Source: Bifiguratus adelaidae | Taxonomy: Eukaryota; Mucoromycota; Endogonomycetes; Endogonales | Length of the DNA: 64,000 nt | Reading direction: 5' to 3' | Assembly: GCA_002261195.1 (NCBI GenBank) | Contig: MVBO01000012.1 | Coordinates: 1-64,000 of the forward strand | Part shown: positions 57,096 through 64,000 of the stretch, piece after piece | Layout: the number at the start of each line of letters is the position of its first letter | How positions within the stretch are numbered: the first letter of the stretch is position 1 | Made by a program: the position numbers and the translations under genes | The notes under the pieces: model-generated | The model's input: only the letters and a program-made list of their open reading frames with translations | Told to the model about the DNA's origin: nothing | The model's database searches: none

Positions 57096-57201
57096 ACGAT
57101 ATTCGCAAGTTAAAACAAAATATTTTACAAACAGTGTGTTTGTTGTATAGTAAAAACAACCCTATATGTAAGGAGAACCGGTGACCCATGGACGGCTATC
57201 T

Positions 57202-58100
57202 CTATGCGCCTTGATTAGGCAGTGCTCGGATGATACCATAACTGGCACCTGCAGCCACCGCTCCCACGGCCAACGTCTGGAAAGCGCTCAGAACCGCCAT
57301 ACGCGGGTTCACATATCTGGCCTTGATATAACCAAAAACAAGCAGCGTAAAGGAGGTCACCCCAATCGATACCCAAAGTGCCGTGAGGGCGTCAGACAGA
57401 CAGAAATAGGGGATTAGGGGAATGAGCCCTCCGACCAAGTACGAAAATCCGATCGTTAATGCAGAAATCTAATATTACGCACATGAGCACGGTTGCCAAG
57501 AAACGCCTTTCGGGTCACACTTACCCAAGCACGCTTTGCATCTGGCTTATCCAAGCCAAGCTCAAACTTCATCATAAAATCAACCCATTTGACAGGGTCA
57601 CTGCGTAACTTTGTGACCAGTGGCGTAAGTGATTGACTGTCTAGACCATAGGGCTCCAAGATATCCACAATCTCCTTTTCCTCTTCATCGGGGCACTCTC
57701 GTACTTCACGCTCTTCACGTTGACGCTCTGTCGTATAGTGGTCCATCTCGCTACGTGCAGCAAGGTAGCCACCTAGACCCATCGATATCGCTCCACTCAC
57801 CAACTCTATAAGATACCCAAAAATAAGCCTATCTATCATCAACAGCCTCTTTGCATGCCCGTGCTTACCCGCTACTCCACCGTAAATGACAAAGTGAGTG
57901 TTCCCCAAGCTACTCAAACCGGCAGCCAAGGCAAAGGGCACCGTCAAACCATCCGATAGACCAATGACGATATCTCTGATGGTTTCGGGGTAATCAAAGT
58001 GGTCTTCAGGGTGACTGGATGCTGCGGAAATCGTAGGATAGATTTGTACTTGATGCGTTGGTACTTGATCCGCCAACTGTATCTGACCTTCCACCGTCAT
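57202..58100 (-). CDS. CCC1: Vacuolar iron/manganese transporter (CCC1/VIT family)
   Basis: Imports Fe2+/Mn2+ into the vacuole. Three exons, starting MTVEGQIQLADQVPTHQVQI at 58100. First TM region: IVIGLSDGLTVPFALAAG, the VIT signature. A second TM segment (LVSGAISMGLGGYLAARSE) leads to the cytosolic metal-binding domain (EMDHYTTERQREEREVRECP). The C-terminal helices are SALTIGFSYLVGGLIPLIPY and LWVSIGVTSFTLLVFGYI, then AVGAVAAGASYGIIRALP. The start is chosen at 58100; an upstream in-frame hydrophobic stretch has only a non-AUG start and lies in the leader. It is divergent to YAF9 with 159 bp between starts. Confidence 0.93.
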
Positions 58101-58259
58101 GATAGATGTAAAGAGAAACGGTGTCAAAAAGGAGAGAGAGAGTGTGTGTGTGAAAGAGTGAGCAGAGAGGAAAGGCAAGGAAGTGAGAGTGATAAGAGTG
58201 TTAAATTCATTTTGTAACTTTGAGGGTTCTTAAGAACGCCTTTGACTCACGAAATTGCC
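58101..58259. promoter_or_regulatory. Divergent promoter region, CCC1 / YAF9
   Basis: 159 bp between start codons, with a purine-rich GA/GT tract at 58125-58165 that is the CT-rich leader of CCC1 on the minus strand. No TATA seen. Confidence 0.4.
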
Positions 58260-59042
58260 ATGTCGCAGGTAAAACGCGTCAAGGGCGTATCGGTGGCACG
58301 TCCAATCGTCTATGGCAATGTTGCCATGCCCATCACGGGCAAGAAACCTGCTGATCCAGATCACACGCACAAGTGGACCATTTCAGTGCGAGGAGCTGGA
58401 AATGAGGACGTGAGTACATTCATCAAAAAGGTGCAATTCAAGCTCCATGAGACCTATACAAGTCCACTAAGGAGTAAGTGAGGCACATCAAGTGCGTTTT
58501 CTATGACCATTTGATCCTTTGCGAACGCTAATGTGTGGGAATCAGCTGTAGAGAATCCGCCTTTCGAGGTGACCGAGACAGGTTGGGGAGAATTTGAGAT
58601 TGCTATCAAGGTCTTCTTTCATCCGCTCTCGGGTGAAAAGTCTGCATCACTCTATCATCATTTACGATTGCATCCATACGAAGATGATGGAACAGGACAA
58701 CCATGGCCTAAGACAAAGCCAGTGACCAGTTACCAATATGATGAAATTGTAAGGGATGCATCAAGCTTTACAGTAAGGCTCATGCTTCTTTAGGTCTTTA
58801 ATGAGCCTACGGAAGCGTTTTATCAGCACTTGGTGGAAAATAATGCTATCAACAACCCGATACCCAGCAAGAAATCGAGCCGTGAAGGTGCACATCCATT
58901 TAGTCTGCAATTGGAACAAGAAGAACTGGATCGTATCATTACGGCTCAAAAAGAGGTGGATGAACAGATTGAGGAGATGAAGGCCCGTATCGCTAGTGCT
59001 GATGATGAACTGGCGCAGCTTAAAAAGGAAGGTTACGTGTGA
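58260..59042 (+). CDS. YAF9: YEATS-domain protein Yaf9
   Basis: Subunit of NuA4 and SWR1 chromatin complexes that reads acylated histone lysines. Three exons (58260-58473, 58546-58748, 58794-59042) give 221 residues, normal for Yaf9. The YEATS domain spans residues 5-135: VSVARPIVYGNVAMPI, HTHKWTISVRGAGNEDVSTF, VQFKLHETY, PPFEVTETGWGEFEIAIKVF (GWGEF) and LYHHLRLHPYEDD (aromatic pocket region). The C-terminal part is a coiled coil (LEQEELDRIITAQKEVDEQI) for complex assembly. Confidence 0.95.
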
Positions 59043-59136
59043 GGATGACGTGTACGTTTCTATTGTAGCATAGTAGCTGGTGTACATAGAAATGATGCGC
59101 GGTGGAATGCAATGGTTGGCATGCAAAGCCGCTCGT

Positions 59137-60375
59137 CTATTCGTTGTTTTCGTTGCTTTTGTCGGTTTTGTCATCTTGTGGACTTTCCAAAGCGGCTTGT
59201 CCACCTGCTCGAATCCACAACGTTCTGGCCATACCCAGCATGTTTTTGATCTCATCCTCCGTGGCTATGCCATGAGCGCCCCATCTTATCTTGCATTCGG
59301 CGTCTACCAAAAAGGAATACCCAATGTATTGATTTGTCATACCCAATGGCGGTCGTAGTCGTTCAATGTTTTGATAGAGGAGGATGTAATTGCGGTGTTC
59401 GGATTCGGGGATCTGTTTTCGGATGCTCGGTACAAAGGCTTTCAAGAGGAAGGACTTTAACCAATTTTCCTGAACATTAATCTGGAAAGATAGAGCGTCA
59501 GCATGCTTGATGCTGGCGTGATAGGGTGCATTGGACTTGCCTGGAAGTGTTGCATGCCATCGACCCCTTCATATGTGCGCACAAAAGGTCGACTAAAGCT
59601 TTCCACATGAGGCTACGCAGCATGTTAGACTCTTGAGCGCCTCCATCAAACCGACAAATGTCTCACCTCTCCAGAACGTGAAAAGACAAAGGTGACGAGC
59701 GATGTTCGTCCTTGCAACAAGTTGGTGGTATCCACTTGTTCATTTTTCAGGTTCACACCGTGAAAGTTGGGCATATACAATGCTTTCTATCAACAAGTCA
59801 GCACCGTTGCCGAAGCGTCCACGATGCCTTACTTCTGGTTTCACGAGACGTTCACTCGCCAGCCACATTTTGCCTTGATGCTCTCCCATTTCTGAACCAT
59901 GGCCTTTCAGCCTTGTGAAGCCTTTTAGTCACCATACGCCTACCTTTGGCATCCTTCCAGTACGACTCGGTAATCTTTTCTACCCTAAGAAACCAAACAT
60001 CAATCCCGTTTCCCTGCAGTTGTTGCCTCATTCTACTCACAGAAACTGTCGCTCCTTCAAGTGAGCCGCCATAGCCGTATCATAGTTTGTCATTTCCTTG
60101 AGCTTTTCTTTCCGCTTACTTAACCATGGCTTGGTATCGACATAGGGTTTCTCGACCACACCAAATACCCGAGGTGATGTCGGTGACGAGGCCATGTTGG
60201 GTTTAATTTTGGATTCGGGTGCATGGTGCGGAAGAGTAGTCGTCAATGTTCGAATATGCGGTAGCCTAGGTCTAGTGACCGTTGTCAGTGTCCTTGCGAC
60301 ATGGCCCAACGCGCCCATGTTGAAAAAGCCAGTGGCTGAAATTGCTCCCTTTTTGGGATCACATTGTCTTTTCAT
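59137..60375 (-). CDS. ATP10: Mitochondrial ATPase complex assembly factor Atp10
   Basis: Helps assemble the Fo sector (Atp6) in the inner membrane. Two starts are possible: 60375 (MKRQCDPKKG) or 60321 (MGALGHVARTLTTVTRPRLP). The second gives the better mitochondrial presequence. Conserved parts: VEKITESYWKDAK, ERLVKPEKALYMPNFHGVNL, TSLVTFVFSRSGE, PHVESFSRPFV, INVQENWLKSFLLKAFV, GMTNQYIGYSFLVDAECKIR and IRWGAHGIATEDEI. About five introns. One at about 59928-59952 lets the frame change from WKDAK to EMGEHQGK. The intron at 59482-59540 needs a GC donor (CAG then GCAAGT). The upper start overlaps the stop of the upstream reading frame (ATGA). Confidence 0.88.
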
Positions 60376-61235
60376 TGTCCAACGGCGAGATAGGCTACCA
60401 TTCCATCTACTCTTTCTTCCTCCCCTACCTCAATCTTTTCTTCATCTTTTCCATTCAGATGTACATTTTGGCCCCCTAGACCTCGACGATCAGGCACGAG
60501 TAGCGAGTAATCAGCGGTGAGACTTTCCGCGTCGTATCCGTTCACGATCGGACGATTCAGGTCTTTGGAAGCGACCATCAATTCCTTGTGCAAGAAAATA
60601 GGCGCTAAGCGACGTATATGGGGTGGTGTGCTTGTATAGGGTAGGAGAATGGAGCGATGAGGTGACGGGTGGCATGGAGATGCGATGATTGGGTTGGATG
60701 CCGGGTTCCGGGCTTGTTTCGTACTTGTTGGATCCTGGAACACTTGCGGGACTTATGGGGTCCTTAGTAGATGTCAAGGGTATAGGTTTGATGAGTGAAA
60801 GATGGCTTCCACGGACCCTGTACCGTGGTTGTGGCATCTTCTGCTTGAGGCACTCTAACTCCCAATCTGGCATAACCGGTGGGACAAGACTCTTGGTCGT
60901 GTGGAGTTGTAAGAGAGTTGGGGTGGCTGGTGTGGGCTCGATTAATTCTGCCAAACCTGTCGTGGTTGGCAATGGTATGGTATCCACCAAACCTAAGCGA
61001 TCGCTCTTGTGTGAAGCGACCGATATCGCTCTCCCACTCCTTTCCGACATAGCTCTTGAACTCTTTTTGACCACAGACTTGGCCTCTATTCGCTGCTCCA
61101 ACGATACTGACTCGATGTCTTGTTCAACTTGGTTGAATTGTCGCTGCATAGGCACACAAATCATGACCGTAATCACCCCAATGCCACTACACCCATAGAC
61201 GCGCCGACAATGAGACCTATAGGTATCGTCGCCAT
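60372..61235 (-). CDS. Hypothetical single-pass membrane protein (frame interrupted)
   Basis: I do not recognise this gene. From ATG 61235 the protein MATIPIGLIVGASMGVVALG begins a hydrophobic helix that continues in a second frame as VITVMICVPMQRQ. Joining them needs one base in the GGGG run (61176-61179), or a 47-nt intron that would delete the helix end. The following ~200 residues (61170-60511) are hydrophilic and disordered, with Ser, Pro, Arg and His. Near 60650 two frames stay open. One ends at 60511 (RIRRGKSHR); the other runs to 60372 with acidic, protein-like content (DRRGLGGQNVHLNGKDEEKI) and meets ATP10 in an ATGA overlap. The exact end is unsettled. Confidence 0.45.
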
Positions 61236-61254
61236 GGTTGGGCGAAAGCAACAA

Positions 61255-61585
61255 AAGGCACGTTGGGATGGCAACACAGCTCGTGCATGGCTAGTTGAAC
61301 CGATGGGGAGGGTAACGTCTCGAAGAACATGTGGGCTTGTTTTGGAAGGTAGGAACGCTTGGTATGCCATCCCTAGGTCGATCTATCCAAAAAGAGCTTA
61401 ATGGCAAATGCGTCGGGTCTTGGGAGCTTGCACATTGATTACGCTCGTCCGAAGTAGCCTTTTTGGGTATATAATGTCGTACTTGCTTTTCCATCAAAAA
61501 GCAGCCTAATCTACAATATATCATACAGTCGAACGATACGTACAATCACAACGTCGTCAATGCCTATCGAGCGAAAAGGTCGTGT
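61255..61585. other. Intergenic, no gene seen
   Basis: Between the membrane-protein start region and the TMEM198-like stop, both minus strand. A minus-strand open frame extends the small membrane protein upstream to 61370, but its residues look non-coding and Cys-rich. Promoter of the membrane protein presumably lies here. Confidence 0.35.
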
Positions 61586-62462
61586 CTAGAGCTGATAGGC
61601 AGGAGGAACATAACCTGATTTTCTACCCCAGCGCGTACCGTATCCGTACGGTGACATAGCTCCAGATCGGAAATGGCGTCCCGTGTGGTATCGCCATTGG
61701 ACCCAAACACCCAGTGCAAACAAGACCACGGTAACAGCCAGCATGACATACACCGCTGTACTGACATTGTCGTACGCAGAAAAGTTGCCACCCAAGAAGC
61801 TCGCAGTCGCTTGAGCGAATCCCTTTTGGATAAACATGTCCACGCCAAACATGAAGAGGTACGCGCCGACGAACGAAGTCGAGAGAATGACCATCCAGTC
61901 TTCCAAGAAAAACATGAGGATCACGCCAATGGTGATGAGTACGATAATGAAGATTGTACGACCCGTTCCACTGGAAATAGAGCCGCCAGCCTTGAAGGAA
62001 AGGATCCAGAGGGCAAACGAATACCCTGCTAAACCTCCTAAGAAATACAGTCCAATATGCCAGCAGCAAGCCAGCAAACCACCGCAAATCACACCGACAA
62101 TGATGGCTACGGAGATCAGGTGTTACTCCAGGGGCAAAACCTCTCTCGGCTTGTCTCAACTTACCAATCACGAGTGTTGCCGTGTCAGAGAGGTTGTGTT
62201 GGGCAATAGCCACATATACAATGTTACTAAAGAACCAGAATCCAGTGGCAAACATGGTAATCTTAAAGAATCGACGACCAAAAAAGCAAAAGTAGAGGCC
62301 ACTGAGGATGGCTACGATGCCAAGGACCCAACCTTCGGCGCTGAGGTTAAAGGGTCCACTGGTCGCACCACTGGCAGGGTCTCGCTTCACGAGTGGTAGC
62401 CCATGACAGAGAGTCATGTACAAGGCACATAGACATACAGCAAACCAACGCCGAGCGGACAT
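61586..62462 (-). CDS. TMEM198/DUF4203-type multi-pass membrane protein
   Basis: Two exons (62165-62462 and 61586-62106). It begins MSARRWFAVCLCALYMTLCHG, a signal peptide with a KR site ten residues further. At least six hydrophobic helices follow: GWVLGIVAILSGLYFCFFG, FKITMFATGFWFFSNIVYV, AIIVGVICGGLLACCWHIG, YFLGGLAGYSFALWIL, IFIIVLITIGVILMFF and AVYVMLAVTVVLFALGVWV. The FFGRRFFK and GGLLACC patterns match the DUF4203/TMEM198 domain. The C-terminal tail is basic with SPYGYGTRWGRKSGYVPP. In animals TMEM198 is linked to Wnt signalling; the fungal role is unknown. The start at 62462 is preferred, as the in-frame extension begins with a non-AUG codon. Confidence 0.82.
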
Positions 62463-62962
62463 GAAGGTGAGAGTATGCAAGAGTGAGAAAGCGAATCTCA
62501 GGTCTGAGCTGAAAGAGATGTCGCCCTCTCCTTTTATTGGGAATTTCCAAAATTAGATTCGTGGCTGGTAAATTCATTCATTAACGTACGCGGAACCCTG
62601 AAGGATGAAAGCGCTCGGCAGAGATGGTCAAGCTCAAGGAGGGATTCATCGACAGAGAGCGCATGCTTTGCCCATCATGACATGTCGCGTGTGCCGGCGT
62701 TTGCGGTTGCAAAAATCCTCGGGCATGATGGTAGAACCACGCGTCTAGTCACGACTGTTCGTCATGCATTTAGACGTGAAACCACGGAGGCATGATGTCT
62801 GTCAAGCACGGTAGCTCGGGCGCCAAAGACGCCCAAGCCGAGCCTCAAAAGCCCAGTTGCAAGGATTAAGCTACTGGGTTAGGGTTACTGGTGAGGCGAA
62901 GTTGTAGCAGTCACAACTCAACGTATCGGCCGAGTTCCTTAGACTGTGCGACGCTTATCGGA
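62463..62962. promoter_or_regulatory. Divergent intergenic region with telomere-repeat-like box
   Basis: 500 bp between the TMEM198-like gene (minus) and the coiled-coil gene (plus). It holds GGGTTAGGGTTA at 62877-62888, about 75 bp before the plus-strand start, resembling a telo-box. No gene is seen. Confidence 0.45.
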
Positions 62963-64000
62963 ATGTCAGTGCGGGATCGTATACACGAACGGAGTCAGCA
63001 GTGGCAGGACTTGAATACACAGATAGACGAGTTACAGAGTGCGCAAGCCGAGTTTACCGAACAGGAGCCTTACTTGAGGCACCTCGAGAAGTTGCTCTCG
63101 GACAAGCAAACGTTGTTGGAGGACTTGCGGAAGAAAACGTACGCATGACTAGTGTGCACGGAACGGAGCTCAAGTACTCATATTCATTTAGACGAAAAGA
63201 GTTCAAAGACGTGCAAGAGCTCAAGCATCGGACTTTGAAGCGATTGACCGCAAAATTGAATGGCAAGATTGATGAGAAATTGAAGAAGGAAGAGTCCGAG
63301 TATCTAGCTGCTTTTGAGCAAGAACAGAGTGAAAAGGCTGCGCTGAGTACATTAATGGAACATGTCCAAGAGCAGAGGGCAAGGGTAAGGGCTTCTATCA
63401 TGGGATCATGGTTTGCCGATTTCTTACCTTTGGATATACAGCATGCCCATCTCAAACACGATGTGGCACAATTGGAACAAGTGCGGTCTCAATTGGACCA
63501 ATTGTATGCCAGTGTAAGTCCATTGGCGCTCAAATACATCATCATGACTTGACCATGTGTTTTGCCCAGATCTTCCAAGGTCCAACCCCCGAGTTCCCGA
63601 GCGAAGACCTGTTGGAATCGACAACAGCTATGTTACTTGCACAAAGAAATAAGGTATGCATATTACGCCATCGCTTTGGTGCCTTCAGCTGGCTTACATG
63701 ATTGACAGACACAAGCGGACTTGAACCGTTATCGAACGGCCCATCGCCAAATGACCCAGGCTACGCGCCTGCTCGCCATGGCGGTGGTCAAGCTTGAGCA
63801 AGCTGCTCAATTCAACACGCTCGATATGTTTTCCTACAATCAAACATTTGACCTTTTCGAATATGGCTACTTGGCAGGTGGGTGACAAGGTTGCCCAAGT
63901 CGATCGATCAGTCTATTCAAAGCCCCAAACGTTACCAGAGGCCCGGAACTACGCTGCGCAGTGTCAGATGCTGATCGATCAAACGATTCCACTCGTTCCT
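62963..64000 (+). CDS. Coiled-coil protein, unknown (3' end beyond window)
   Basis: Starts MSVRDRIHERSQQWQDLNTQ at 62963. Exons: 62963-63141 (approximate end), 63192-63387, 63442-63513 and several more to the window edge. The protein is almost entirely charged helix with heptad patterns (IDELQSAQAEFTEQEPYLRH, LKHRTLKRLTAKLNGKIDEK, VAQLEQVRSQLDQLYAS). A more folded-looking part follows (FQGPTPEFPSEDLLESTTAM, LLAMAVVKLEQAAQFNTLDM, FSYNQTFDLFEYGYLA) and continues past base 64000 (EARNYAAQCQMLIDQTIPLV). I do not recognise the family. An assembly, trafficking or cytoskeletal role is possible but unproven. Confidence 0.7.

Overview
This is a gene-dense stretch of a fungal nuclear genome. Genes carry many short introns (mostly about 45-70 nt). 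It holds one U6 snRNA gene and about 35 protein genes typical of fungi: actin, GRC3, DBP9, RAP1, TLS1, ATP10, ATP synthase subunit e, a KRE2-type mannosyltransferase, CCC1 and YAF9. A DNMT2-type tRNA methyltransferase, a tandem pair of P450s, a secreted phosphatase/phospholipase C pair and a cytochrome-b5-fused acyl-CoA dehydrogenase suggest an early-diverging fungus, perhaps Mucoromycota. That placement is inference from gene content; nothing here fixes the species. I saw no CRISPR, prokaryotic element, transposon or tRNA.

Layout. 0-4.3 kb: end of a NIPA-like Mg transporter, an FMN-dependent lactate oxidase/monooxygenase with an apparent one-base frameshift, then a stretch with only possible gene remnants. 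4.3-9.2 kb: DBP9 (-) and GRC3 (+), two 60S-biogenesis genes with start codons 60 bp apart. 9.3-12.4 kb: two secreted-type phosphoesterase genes on the minus strand, 8 bp apart and possibly one spliced fusion. 12.9-15.3 kb: a DUF2433-type metallophosphatase joined to an RRM. 15.9-19.9 kb: a nucleolin/Nsr1-like protein and actin. 21.1-26 kb: an ABM-domain protein, U6, a small mitochondrial-type protein and a bZIP-like protein in a gene-poor stretch. 26.6-31 kb: fumarate reductase-cytochrome b5 and cytochrome b5-acyl-CoA dehydrogenase. 31-37 kb: MDE1, a forkhead factor, a Cys2-type serine O-acetyltransferase, an EF-hand protein and an unrecognised P-loop ATPase. 37.5-47 kb: mitochondrial aspartate aminotransferase, RAP1, DNMT2, long-chain acyl-CoA synthetase and PRMT5, packed with 1-60 bp between several neighbours. 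47.5-53 kb: an unknown Lys/Ala-rich protein and two tandem P450s, the second apparently broken. 53.3-64 kb: ATP synthase e, TLS1, mannosyltransferase, CCC1, YAF9, ATP10, two membrane proteins and the start of a coiled-coil protein.

Two general features stand out. First, GC-AG introns are unusually frequent: seven need a GC donor to keep the reading frame of a conserved protein, and one more is likely, among roughly a hundred introns placed. Second, the genome is very compact: several divergent pairs share a 50-80 bp promoter, one convergent pair has stop codons 1 nt apart, and three same-strand pairs have gaps of 8 or 9 nt or a start/stop overlap. Functional links are visible in DBP9/GRC3 (ribosome assembly), the two cytochrome b5 fusion enzymes (redox/lipid metabolism), and MDE1 with the serine acetyltransferase (sulfur metabolism).
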